From Tubiluchus corallicola (taxonomy: Eukaryota > Priapulida > Priapulimorpha > Priapulimorphida > Tubiluchidae): 60,000 nt of DNA. The position numbers and the translations under genes are program-made. This document shows positions 11,483-29,100 of the stretch, one piece after another (within the stretch, counting starts at the first letter, position 1; each line of letters starts with the position of its first letter). The notes under the pieces are model-generated. The model was not told where the DNA came from, made no database searches, and saw only the letters and a list, made by a program, of their open reading frames with translations. The stretch spans positions 312,001-372,000 of the forward strand of contig JAQGDQ010000042.1 of assembly GCA_030141605.1 (NCBI GenBank). The letters are read 5' to 3'.

Positions 11483-13491
11483 AGATAAGCCTTAGATGAT
11501 ATTAAGGAAAATCATGGTCATAGATGCAAACAGTGGCAATAGTCAATCTCTTATGTAAAAAGTAAATCAGGTCTTACAGATTTTATGATATTTTAACAAC
11601 TGCATCAAGAACATATTTAATTCTTCCCCTAAGTTTATATAGGTAATAACAATATCAACTTGTTTTTTTTTCAGTGTTTAGCTATTGGTTAGTTCTTTTT
11701 ATTTTTTAAGTGCCTTGTTTTATATGTTTCAATGTATTTTTGGGCGTTCATTATGTGACACGGAATTTAGGTTTAGTTTTGGTGGTAGCTTGTCTGTGTG
11801 TACCGTACTCAATGACGTGTTATGATAAATACTATTATTATTATTATATTGTTGTCTTATGATGAAACAAGCATGCGTATGTATATTTTGACTTTTTTCT
11901 TGGTTTTATTGAGCTTTTTGCAAGTTTATATTTATGAATACAGTGATACTGTGTTAAGTTTTACTGTAAATAATGTAAATATATTATTATTACTACTACT
12001 ACTATTATTATTATTATTACCATTATTATTATTTCAATTTCATATCGCTGAAAATAAACATTTTTTGCTGTTTCGTTTCCTCAAAGAATTCTGGTTTTCA
12101 GTCATTTTGAATTTCAGTTTTAATTAATTATTGTGCCAGTTAGGTTTAAAGTATAACATCACTGTAACTTGAAAATTATAATATTATGTACATACAATTA
12201 TGTAATTAAAGCGATGCACTCACTGAAACTGACACTTTTAAGAAAGGCTATGCCGGACACTATAAAGTGGCGTTTACCTGGCATCCGGTATAACAGTATA
12301 AACCGATTTTATCTATTCCGCATTCGTATCAGGTGTACGCATTCCGGATGTCTAGTAAACGCCACTTAAGAATTTGGACATTTGTTGCGTAGATACAGAA
12401 CTGAGACTTATTCTGTCAGGTAAGTCCCAACTAGATGCTCACTCTGCCACTATCCAGTTCCTTACGAACAGTTTAAAAGCTATTATTTTATCTTTGACGT
12501 TTACCAGTGTACTCGGTACAGTACTACTTATTAGTTGACATGACGACCATGATAACGACTCCCAATATTGCTGTGAATCACAGGTTTAAAGATTTAAATT
12601 GTTTTATTTCACATACACGGTAAAAATGAGCCCACTAATCACAACAAAATACAAAATTTGCCAAAACGTGAGGGTAACATACGACGGTTAGGTCCTTTAC
12701 TTGCCCTTATTTGATAATTATTAAATAAGCGGTAGTTGGATGAAAAATTATGTAAGAGAACTCAGTTTATACAAAATTTTAGTTTTTAGTCAAATGAAGA
12801 AAATCTGAAGAACATTACGAGAAAGGGGTTGTACATATTTATAGATTGTTAAGTTAGTTTGCGAACTTGGCACCTGTATCATCGACTATATTATACGAGA
12901 ACCAGAAACTATATGCCTGCATAGTTTTGCGATGTACTTCAACTGAGTACATCCAAGTCTTTAGTGCACTAGATGTACATAGTTCTATGGCTGTAACAAG
13001 ACATGACATGTGAACCATCGTGTTTTGCAATTAAATATAATAAACTTTAGAACATGTGTGGTTACATGATTACATCATACAATTGCAAGATTATTTTACA
13101 GATATTTCATTTTTTGTTTTTAAGTGAAATGAAATGTCAGAATCCTTAAATTTAGTAAAGAAAGTAAGTTTATTAGTTTATCACTATTTTTTATAATAGC
13201 AGAATTCTGTATAACATTCAATAATATTAAAAAGTGATTATTGATTAAAGTGGTGAAAGGGTGGCGAAAGAACTATTTATCGAGGTCAGCCACCTTCTCA
13301 GAATAGTTAGTAATTAATCCATTAATGGGTATGTATCGAGTAATTAAATAATTAGTTAAGTAATTAGTTTAGCATTTAAGAAATTAATTAACTATTGATA
13401 AAATATACAACGGTATTATTTATTTAAAAACGATGAAAATATAATAAATTTCGCAAAACAAACTGCACTAAATGCGTTTACGTCAAAAAGG
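11483..13491. other. Intergenic, AT-rich
   Basis: Lies between the convergent sodium channel and Ly6 genes. Contains ATT/TTA-rich microsatellite patches (about 11827-11850, 11985-12030) and a small inverted-repeat element at 12265-12367. Short open frames here show no domain. Confidence 0.6.
12265..12367. mobile_element. Small palindromic MITE-like element
   Basis: A 24-bp inverted repeat flanks about 55 bp. The left arm starts AAGTGGCGTTTAC and ends CATCCGG (12265-12288); the right arm is its complement with a few mismatches (12344-12367). The size and terminal symmetry fit a miniature inverted-repeat element. No clear target duplication was identified, so the superfamily is unknown. Confidence 0.6.
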
Positions 13492-13497
13492 TTTATT
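13492..13497 (-). promoter_or_regulatory. Candidate polyadenylation signal (Ly6 gene 1)
   Basis: TTTATT on the plus strand is AATAAA on the minus strand, about 145 nt downstream of the Ly6 stop codon at 13642. Confidence 0.55.
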
Positions 13498-13641
13498 TAT
13501 ACATTTTAGTAATAAACTCGCTAATAATTATCAGACAAAATAATATAAATTATTTGACATTAAAGTTTCACCAATTGAATCTTAGCAGTTAAACAAACTA
13601 GCAAATGCTGTAGTGCACAGTAATTATCTTAATTATGTAAA

Positions 13642-13850
13642 CTATATTACATGAAAAGACATGAAAATTATATTGAAAACAATAAACACGAAAACGTGCA
13701 TTGAATTGCAGGACAGCAGTTTGCTTGCTGTGTTGCACAGGTCAGTATGACAGAAACAGTTCTCTCTGTAGCCGTTATTAACATTCACAACAGTACAGCC
13801 TTCGTCTGGCTGAGCTGCCAGACATAGCCTTTCCACCCGCCTTTGTTGAT
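13642..13850 (-). CDS. Ly6 gene 1 exon 3: C-terminal LU half and GPI signal
   Basis: Acceptor TTTTTACAG. It encodes RLCLAAQPDEGC, then ENCFCHTDLCNT and a hydrophobic C-terminus before the stop. The CxC...DLCN ending is diagnostic for the family. One extra cysteine (Cys110) lies between the domain and the tail. Confidence 0.88.
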
Positions 13851-15876
13851 CTGTAAAAATTAATATCATAATAATTAGCACTAATGTTTCAACAAATCCA
13901 ATAAGGTCTTTGGTTCAAATTCACAATTTTTTCACATATTTTCCCCAGAAGCTATCAAGTTTGGGCCTACATAAGTTGTTAATCGTGGATCCTTTCCTTC
14001 GTAACTCCGAACAATAACAACTGAGGGCTCGCGTCGTTCCCAATAAAGTTTATTGGGTTACTCGCTTGCGAAGTAACTCTATAAAAAGGTCTTTTTCACT
14101 GTTATGTTAGTTTTGTTATCATCCTCGTTATTGTAATTCATGTAATAAGTTTTTATCAGTTTTTAATTTTATGAGGTCCCAATAGAGTTATTCTGTATCA
14201 TAAATGCTTTCAAAAGAACGGATCCAACAGTAAATAGTATTAGAATGCTTCGCTTTCTGTAATAATCCTTCTCTAGAATCTATATTTTGAAATGTTGACA
14301 TTTCAGACATAATGATAACTTTTCATTTTTCGCGTACTTGCTTACCAGGCAACAAAGTGGATCTTTTACGTTCTTATACAACATTCAACGAGCAACTGAC
14401 TACTGGGTTGAACGTTTTAAATTTGAAATATAATTTTATGTTTTAATCTATTCGTTTTTTTCATTGCCAGCACGGTATTTTAATCCTTTTCTGGATTTTT
14501 TCTGGTTACGCAGACTTTTTTAAACTTAATCGTTATATAATTTATAATTTTGACTTAGTAGCAGAAAGTACGAGTTGCACATTATACGTGAAAGCGTCAG
14601 TCTCTAAAAATCAACGCACTGTAATGTAGAGCGGATGGTTTTTATAGTCATGCCACGGTATACTTGTGAAGAAACGTTGAAAAGCAGTAGTAAACGTGAA
14701 ATTATAGAATTAAGTAACGCGCCAGATGTTTAATCCGTTGTGCTCCATGCTGGTTGTCATTACGGAACAGGTGGTGAGATGGAAAACGCACTTACCCGCC
14801 AATTGAACCGAAGAGGCCATTCCATAGCGACGGTTTTATACCTGGTATTCAACTATGCAGCGGCTTCGTATGGCCGATACCATCACAATGTAGAGGTGCG
14901 GGTCGAAAATAAAGGGCATTTCGCCCCCGTAACAATATTTATTGAGCGTAGACGATCGTTTCGACTATCAGACAATTTTTTATACTTTAAATCAAGTCAA
15001 AAAAGATATTATTAGTACATTGACGATACTAAAATACAAAGGCACAAAATGTCATTACACACCAACAGATTAAATTGTCAAAATAAACGTAGATGTAACC
15101 AAGCATACTGCTGTGGTTCTTCATTATGCAGACAGACTAGTTGATTACTATGTTATGATCTTTTCTGAATCTCGTGTATACGGTAATTTTTTTTTACATT
15201 TTTCCACAATTTCGTCTAGTCACATCGACATTTATATTGACAATTTATATTCTAATCTGTTGATTTGTAATGACATTTTGTGCCTTTGCAGTTTAGTATT
15301 GTCAACGTACTGATTATTCTTTTTTGGCTTGATTTATAGTATTGAAAATGGCTGTGATAGCCGAAACGATCGTCTACGCTCACTAAATATGTTAACATTA
15401 CACATCTTCTACATACCATCTAGTATCAGTTTGGTTTTTTGACAAGCTGCACAGCCACTTTTTTCATAACTTGTATTTTTTACGAATTCATCCTGACAAC
15501 CTTCGTCTTCCATTCCGCCCACCCACAGACATTTGTAGCATTTCACCGTGTCTCCTAAGATTTGACAGAAAAATAAAATGACGATAATAATATTGTTATT
15601 CTATAACTGTCTACTAACAGTAAAATGTCTCTTGAAAAATTAATTATCACATCAAAATGAAGGATCAACAACCATGAAAAGACTAAGCTGATTGTTTCCG
15701 TGACGTTACCGTACATAAATGCGGATGTGTCTTTAGGAGTGAGAGTCACTTTCAAGACCTCTGAAGAATAGGCCACGAGTCCTTTAAATTTATTTAAAAA
15801 AACTGTCGGTAGCACCATTTGTATAACAAACCCCTGGTTAGTAAATGGGAAGGGTCGTTCTTTAAAATCTTGTTCT

Positions 15877-15907
<31 letters not shown>

Positions 15908-16921
15908 CTCTCATACCCCTCTCTGTTTTTCTTCCCCCTTCTCTCTCATTCTCCTTCTCTTTCACTCTCTTCCCCTCTCACTCATTCTTTCTTGTATGTG
16001 GTCATACAAGAAAAAGCTTACAATATTGCTTTACAAAGTGATGCAAGATTTACTTCCGAAATTAGAGCTTGTGTGACACAAGATTTTGTATTAACTTAGC
16101 TATATGCAGCTATTGCAAATTTTGTAGCATTTGATCTCATAATTTCAGAGATTCAAGTGTATGTGCACGTGTGTGCTTAATTCATTTAATTATTTATTAT
16201 TGTCATTATTTTTTTGTATTTTGGTGTACTTGTATTTGTAATCTATGTCTGCTAGCTTGCTTTGGACGTATATTTGAAATAAAATTTTAAATAAAATCAA
16301 ATAAAATCTCTTTCTCTCTTGACTTTCCTACACTCTTTACTTTACCTTTTTGCTTTAAACCTTTAAAATTCTTCACACCTCTTTCGTTTTTTTTCGCTTT
16401 ATTATTTTACGGTGCTATATATAGATAAAACTAGCTTTAAAACCACTGAAGTATCTTTTTTACACATACAGCTAAACGATCGTATGAGTGCTTTAAAACG
16501 TAAGAGCAAGCGCTTAAATTCCAAAAAATATACAAAACTGCTTGTCTCTAGCAAAATACCGGCACATTCTGTTTCTTCTAAACATTCTTTCATTTTTTAA
16601 TTTTTACCCAGTATAACTTTCGTATAAGCGTTCAAACTTTTACAAAAATTCCAGAGTTTTTAAAAATGTAATAGTTTACGAAATTATAACTTACTACAGC
16701 GTTTTATTAGCTTAAATTTTGATTCACTGTGTAAAATTATGCGATGCTATAGACGATGTGAACGAGACCGAGGAAGAGGAGGGGGAGAAGGAGGAAAGAA
16801 GCACAACAGAAAGAGGAGAAAATGAAGGGAACAGTATAGAAAGCAAATAACGAAAAAACAACATACCATAAATCACACACGCGAAAATTAAAACTAGAAA
16901 GAATAATTTCTTGTATTGCAT
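13642..16921 (-). CDS. Ly6/uPAR three-finger protein 1, probably GPI-anchored (complete)
   Basis: Three minus-strand exons (16921-16867, 15554-15417, 13850-13642) join with phase-1 junctions at both introns to a 133-residue protein. Residues 1-19 form a signal peptide (hydrophobic FFLVLIFACVIY). A single LU domain follows with ten cysteines (24, 27, 38, 53, 56, 74, 83, 96, 98, 103): the opening CYKC and the closing CFCHTDLCN are the family's signature ends. Asn45 is an NTS sequon. The C-terminus is a hydrophobic tail (VFVFIVFNIIFMSF) as expected for GPI attachment. Family members act outside the cell as receptor or channel modulators or adhesion proteins; this one's partner is unknown. It has the same architecture as the gene at 53631-58906. 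Donor sites are both GTATGT and the acceptors are canonical. Confidence 0.88.
13888..13945 (+). repeat. SINE-like fragment with B-box
   Basis: Reads AATAAGGTCTTTGGTTCAAA; GGTTCAAATTC at 13912-13922 matches the pol III B-box. Lies within intron 2 of Ly6 gene 1, antisense to it. The leader resembles other such fragments in the window. Confidence 0.3.
14931..15397. mobile_element. Foldback element: two retroelement-like termini in inverted orientation
   Basis: The left arm (14931-15085) is a close reverse complement of the right arm (15232-15397) over about 155-165 bp, with a loop of about 146 bp. Both arms carry CGAAACGATCGTCTACGCTC followed by AATAAATATTGTTA (left, on the minus strand) or ACTAAATATGTTA (right, on the plus strand), a terminus style common at 3' ends of invertebrate retroelements. 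Either a foldback transposon or two tail-to-head insertions could explain it. Confidence 0.7.
15417..15554 (-). CDS. Ly6 gene 1 exon 2: N-terminal half of LU domain
   Basis: Acceptor CTTAG, donor GTATGT. It encodes DTVKCYKCLWVGGMEDEGC, then an NTS sequon and SGCAACQK, giving five of the ten domain cysteines. The phase fits both neighbours. Confidence 0.85.
15555..16866 (-). other. Ly6 gene 1 intron 1
   Basis: Contains a CT-rich region with a pure (CT)n run near 15876-15903. The rest is AT-rich, without a recognised gene. Confidence 0.75.
15876..15970. repeat. CT-rich microsatellite
   Basis: A pure (TC)n run of about 26 bp followed by interrupted CTCT/CCTTCTCT pyrimidine sequence. The antisense Arg/Glu-rich frame over it is a product of the repeat. 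Confidence 0.9.
16867..16921 (-). CDS. Ly6 gene 1 exon 1: signal peptide
   Basis: ATG at 16921-16919 starts MQYKKLFFLVLIFACVIY; the last base (16867) is followed by donor GTATGT. A short N-terminal exon holding just the signal peptide is typical of Ly6 genes. The longer upstream frame is not needed, because this Met directly precedes the hydrophobic core. Confidence 0.82.
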
Positions 16922-17881
16922 GACGTCTGATATATACTTATTTGATGTGCACCGCAACCAACTGAATTATATTTTATAATGAAACTGAAAATATGAATCA
17001 CTACACTCCTTATCGTGCAAATTTTATCTTTGTAAGAAAAATAATATTGCAAATTTGACCAATGTTCTAACCAAACACGACCAGCTTATAAATAACGGAG
17101 TGAGTAACACATGGGAGTGAAATGTGTACTCACACATTAATTAAACAAAGATACTCATTCATTTAATGAACCGATAGGAAAGAAAGCAAGCTTCGCGGCG
17201 CCACAGATCTCACAACATTAAGCAGAGATTAACTCTCACTAGCCCAAACTATTTTTTTAGTTTTAAAATAACTAATATGCAGTGAGTAGAATGACCACTT
17301 ATATAAACATGCTATAATTTGTATATTTATGCCAAAAACAAGATTGATGGGCAACAAACCCATTACTTGATCAATATAAATTTCATCGAGTTTTAAGCAC
17401 AAGAAAAGCCCTGAAAATTATCTGATCTCTGTATTCTACATTGGCAACACGGTTCATTATTCAATTAATCATTCAGTCTTTTATTCAATGTTTAGTCCAC
17501 CATTAAAATGTTGTGTGCCTTTTATTGATGTATGGAATTGTCAGGGCAGAACATAAAAATGCCACCATGATGACTGTGATCACCCCAAAATTTATTTTCA
17601 AAAGTTATTTTAGAAAGAGTGCACTTAGAAATATTAAAATTGCTATAATGAATAACAATATGTACTTTTATATGATAGTAGGCCTATAGACATTGAGGTT
17701 TACCACGGTAACATCGTTTTTACAATTTTTAAAAGCGTTTGCGTAACCACCGTAACGCTTTTACTTGAGCATTGTACAGATCGTCACAATTTACTACGGT
17801 GTTTGTAAGCAAATTATTCGAATTCGATTATTTCAAAAAGTCAACTAGTCGTTTCGGGAGATACTGAAAAATACAAAAACG
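16922..17881. promoter_or_regulatory. Divergent intergenic region between Ly6 gene 1 and the coiled-coil gene
   Basis: 960 bp separate the two start codons, which point away from each other, so promoters of both genes should lie here or be shared. AT-rich. A 9-bp inverted repeat AAAAGCGTT...AACGCTTTT (17731-17762) lies about 120 bp before the coiled-coil start, amid repeated ACCGTAA-type motifs. No TATA box could be assigned confidently. Confidence 0.4.
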
Positions 17882-24081
<6,200 letters not shown>

Positions 24082-24165
24082 AGGCCGTGATGCTAGCAGA
24101 AGAAAGAACTAAATTATGAACGGTCTTTCAGCTCAACCACTTAATACACAATTTTATAGAATAAT

Positions 24166-24171
24166 AATAAA
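24166..24171 (+). promoter_or_regulatory. Candidate polyadenylation signal (coiled-coil gene)
   Basis: AATAAA about 85 nt after the stop of the tentative terminal exon. Confidence 0.5.
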
Positions 24172-24497
24172 ATGAAAATAATATACGTTGCATGTACTAC
24201 AATTATTCAAAAATGAAAGTTCAAAGTCTAGTTTACACGAATAGCACAACACAGTCAAAAGTGTGAGCAAAATTCAAAGCACATTTGCACAAGTTATGCT
24301 GTGAGACTTCATAGTAAGAAAAGCTGCTCATAGTTGGCGCTATTATACTATTCGCTATGTAAAATTAAAATAGAAATCGGACTGAATTCTGATTTTTGAG
24401 CAAAGTTTCTTTAGATGCTTTCTTTGTGTACTAACGTTGACGCAGAAATGTTCCATAAAGTAACTTTAAATCCAAATTTACTTTCTCACTCTTATGT

Positions 24498-24832
24498 GTC
24501 TGCTCGGTCCAGTCTCACTCTCATGAGCGTGCTCGGTCCAGTCTCACTCTCATGAGCGTGCTCGGTGATGTTTTACTCTCACGAGCGTGCTCGGTGATGT
24601 TTTACTCTCATGTGTGTGCTCGACCCTGTCTCACTCTCATGTGTGTGCTCGACCCTGTCTCACTCTCAGGTGTGTGCTCGACCCTGTCTCACTCTCAGGT
24701 GTGTGCTCGACCCTGTCTCACTCTCATGTGTGTGCTCGGTCCTGTCTTACACTCACGTGTGTTCCACTCTCATGTGCGTGCTCGGTCCCGTCTCACTCTC
24801 ATGTGTGTGCTCGGTCCTGTCTGACTCTCAAA
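24498..24832. repeat. Minisatellite, 29-bp unit, about 12 copies
   Basis: Units of the type TGCTCGGTCC then TGTCTCACTCTCATGTGTG. Copies vary at a few positions (CGGTCC/CGACCC/CGGTGA; CATGAGCG/CATGTGTG/CAGGTGTG). One unit near 24760 is shortened. Since 29 is not a multiple of three, every plus frame reads all three phases and all are open, giving Cys-rich frames that I treat as artefacts. Confidence 0.95.
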
Positions 24833-25889
24833 TTGAGCTATCTCATTATTCTTCTCTTATAACAAATCTAAATAGTGTCTTATTATCTTTTTAGTTAATA
24901 TGTGATTTGGTTACTGATGTGTGAGGAAAGAATAATCATAAATGTTTTTTGCAGACTAAACACAAACAACGAAATCGCGAAAACTGTTGTGTCTTTTAAC
25001 TCTTTTTTACTTCTCGAGTCGCCAGAGAGCTTCAAATGATTTCGTCGCTGTCTTGGATTTAAAAATGGAACTAGAATGCATGAAAAAATTGAAAAAGCTA
25101 TCTCGTATAGCGAGCTATTTTCGGTGCAGTGAAGTTCTAACAATCTATGCTTGTTTAGTGTTAAAATATGCGGTCAATTTATTCTGCGACTGCGAAGTAA
25201 GTATCAGCAACGCCGAGAAGCTCTAGAGTTTATACGCATGCGCTTATTTCATCACTTAGGTGAACCTACAGTGTACGTCAGTGTGCAGCCGTATCGGTTT
25301 GGGGTCCAAACGACGTCTATTGTAGCCCAGAAAAAAGAGAGTATTATTTTTCATTTTTCATTTTTATTTCTTGGGCCTCAATGTGTGCACGTATGCGTGC
25401 TATACTAATGCTGCATTAACTTTTTTTGCATTATGAGTTATTAACATTTAGCAGTTTTTAATATTTTTATCCGCGAGCATCCCAGATTCTAAAAAAACAT
25501 TATGTCAATCAACGAGTTTTAGGCATCGAGTCCTCAACTGCTTAATTGTACTTAAAATGTCTAAGGCCCGAGATAAGACTAAACTGTAAAAATTAGGAAT
25601 AATTGCTCTACTTGCCCCGCATTACTGAACCGCACGAATAAATGTTACCAAGTAGTAATCCATAGGCTTTGATTAAGTCGCACTCGCACTGGACTAGGCA
25701 TGTTCAAGTTATAAACATGGTAATGCACGCAGACTTGTTCATTATTTATGTTAGGCCTCGAGTTTTAGACACCCAATACAGTCATGCTCGCGAATTTGGA
25801 TCTGAATTTGTTCAGTCTTGTTTCGTTACAGTTATGTCAGGAAACTACCACATAGGTATAACTAACAGTAAACAGGCTGTAACTATTAT

Positions 25890-26056
25890 TTTTATTGTTA
25901 TTGCTGTCGTCGTCGTCGTTGTTGTTGTTACTGTTGTTGGTGGTGGTGGTGGTGGTGGTGGTGGTGCTGTTTTTGTTGTTGTTGTTGTTGTTACTATAAA
26001 AATAATAATAATTATTATTGTTGTTGTTGTTTTTTGTTGTTGTTATTATTATTATC

Positions 26057-26090
<34 letters not shown>

Positions 26091-26102
26091 TATTATTATT
26101 TA
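25890..26102. repeat. Compound trinucleotide microsatellite (GTC/GTT, GGT, ATT, ATC)
   Basis: Successive runs of GTC and GTT, (GGT)n at about 25938-25964, GTT, ATA/ATT, GTT, and (ATC)n at about 26058-26091. The Val/Gly/Ile-rich frame ending here comes from the repeat. Confidence 0.95.
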
Positions 26103-29100
26103 AAAAGTTTATTTTTTACTACGGTATAAGACCAATAGTAGTATAGTACTATTACATGCCCGAAACCCCCATTTACTAAAATAGCCCTCGATGTTATTCC
26201 AGACAGCGCGTTTAAATCTGGGTAGAAAAACTTGAAGTTTTTTAGTCGTAAAACTTCAAACTGCTGTTCGCGAGAAAGTGGGTGATAATGAGGTCAGTAA
26301 ACGCAGCAGACGTCTGGATTGCTTGTAAACATCATCGTCATAAACACATGCAGGTCAAAGGTATTAAACTCTTTCGTAAAAGTGTATAGTATATATACTG
26401 CAGATTACCCCAATAAGACCTTATCTTCATATTTCTGAAAACAAAAATCGCGTTTTGATCAAATAATATGCGAGTTGCAGTTGGACGTAATGATTACGCA
26501 GTCATTTTAAATATTGTATTAAAAAGTTGCGTGTCTCCACTAATAAAAAATAACCTGTCTGCTCTATGTTCGCAGAAAACTGGGCGCAGGTTTTATAAAT
26601 TTTATTTGCACCAGAACAACAAAAATATCTTACCAGAAACGACAAATATTCAAACATGCAAATTTTCACTGTAATACACGTAGTAGGCAACCATAATTGT
26701 CAAAGTAATTCCTAGAGTGTGATTTAAATAAAACGTAACCGATATTTAGTACGTATCTGGTAATGTAGTCGCACTGTTCTTCCAATGGTTAGCTTATCAC
26801 CTGATAGAGAGTACAGTGACCGTTCAGTCTACAGCTTTGATGAGTGACATATATAATACACCTAAATTAGTAATCTTACCTAAATTTCCATAAAAAGTTT
26901 TATGCGTGCCTGAAATTATAAAAAGCCAATTGTGTTGTATAGTGTTAGATGTTACGGACTACCAAATTTTTGGTAGCCCATATATTTTGTGCTACCATAG
27001 TGTTAGTTGTTTCTAGATTAAATTTGTCCACGCCGTATAAGAAATACGTTCTAGCGGCTTCCTGGATGGAAATTTATACCCCTTAAGAATGAAGAGAAAC
27101 CGGACTACACGTAATGTAGGCCTCTTTTGCGAATGACACTATTGTGATAAAGGCTACGAATTAGGTTTATGAGAAGTCTTTTTTCTATATAACCCTGTAT
27201 ATTGATGCTTTTTAGATGTAGATTGTAGTCAAACGAATAATTTTGCAATTATAATTAGCTAAGCATACTAATAATTGCAAATTAATTACTATTCAGAATT
27301 AAAATCTACTTTTACCAATGCATTTGTGCATTTTTTCATTTTTTAGTTAAATCACCTAAGCTAATTGACCATATTTCTGTAAAGCAGTTATTAGGCACAA
27401 AACAATTATTATCATAAAGCAAATCAATCATTTATCATCGATAGTTATTTTAAGAAAAATTTGTAATAACGTTAATATGTACTAGCTTTCTGAATTTTCG
27501 CCGCTTTTCTTTCAAGACAATTAAAATTATTAGCAAGCGGCGAACTTTAAAATTTCTGTAAGAAGAAGTAACAAGATACTATAAGCTTATAACTAATATT
27601 GTTCCACAGGCTACCCTTTCTCCTACACCCCAATAACACATTCGTACGTTAGATATATTTTTATTATTCTTTGGCATTATTTTTCTCTCAAGGAGATAAA
27701 TAAGGAATAAATGCCTAAAATGTAAAACGTGTAGAAGTTTTAAAATGATTTTGTCTGTATACGGCATTCAATAATTTGGCGCCGGTAAAATTCCGCCAAC
27801 TGATATTTCATACAAAAAACTATTCTTAATTTTTTTCTTATCACAAGACACACGAGACAGTGAAAAAGAGTTCAATCAAAACAAACAAACAAACAGGTAC
27901 GGCATAATTAAAAGCAGTCCTACAGAAATCAAGCAGATCCAAATATCTGTGAAGCTTCTTTAGATTTTTAAAAACAGAAATTACGATTGGATTTTGCAAC
28001 AAAAAACAATTAATGACTGCCAGGTGACCTGGCTGCTTATTTTATCAAATCCTATAAAGTAAACAGTTTTTTTAATTTTAATTTCTAATGGAGAAGTTTT
28101 GACGTATTGCAAAATTAATCAAAAATTCTGTTGTTAAAGTTATTGGCTATAAAATGAGTTTATAATGCTGTTGATCTTGATGTTTTCTAAGCACCATAGC
28201 CTTGATGATGTGCAGCGTCGCGTTATTATTTAAACTACATGTCAATAATCAAAAGCTTCTGTCTAGACGTAAACTATTACTAGTGTCACACAAAGGTTGA
28301 ACTATTGCTGACTTGATTTAGAACGAATGGTGAACTACTTACTACAATTACACGGACCGATGTGAACTTGTGACAGTTTAGCATCATTATCACACGTGAA
28401 GTTTCATTACGTGAAGCGCTACTCAAATCTTCATGTGTAGGTCAATGTTAGAGTAAAAACAATTTGTAATAATAATTCAAGCAGTAATTCGCATTGTTTA
28501 TATTTCAATAGAGTCATAATTATAGTGGGTTACAATTTCATAATTTTTACTATAACACAAGGGAAAAAATAGGTTTAAATGTAAATCTTTTTAATTAATA
28601 GTGATAATCTGAAAGGAATAGAATATCTTTTTGTAACTGATGTGTAATGCAATGATCTACAATAACGAACCTGTAAAAAATATCAGGCAGCTAAAACTAT
28701 GAATATACCTAACTTGCTATTTGTGCAAGTTTAGTTTACTTTAGTTATTTCTATTCGTATGTTTATTTAGTTTATACTAAATAATTTGAATGGTATAATA
28801 TTCCAACTTTTAACTTAATTCGTATAACTATGTGCCAAATTTAGTGCAAAACAGTGAGATAGTAACTGCTAATGAAGATCACCTCATTCCTGAAGTTCAC
28901 GGAACAGAATATTAACTCTGTTATGAATGAACAACGGTTCCTGTAAATGGATTTTTCCTTTATTTGAATTTTTAACGTCAGGCAGACTTGCGGTGATATC
29001 TCCGGCTGAAAGTAGGGCAGCAGTAGAATCAATATTTTAGCAAAACAGTGAAAAAAGGTTCATTCACTGGTCAGGATTGCAATCAATGAAAGCTGTGCAA

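Larger units (their letters stand above)
13851..15416 (-). other. Ly6 gene 1 intron 2
   Basis: Contains a SINE-like fragment near 13912 and the large inverted repeat at 14931-15397, which ends only about 20 bp from the exon 2 donor. The open frame at 14740-15015 runs into the inverted repeat and has no recognisable domain. Confidence 0.8.

Noticed and set aside
14740-15015. 91-codon plus-strand frame
   Set aside because: It runs into the inverted-repeat element and has no domain, signal peptide or splice support.
24552-24894. Cysteine-rich small secreted-like frames
   Set aside because: Three overlapping frames all derive from a 29-bp minisatellite; cysteine spacing simply follows the repeat.
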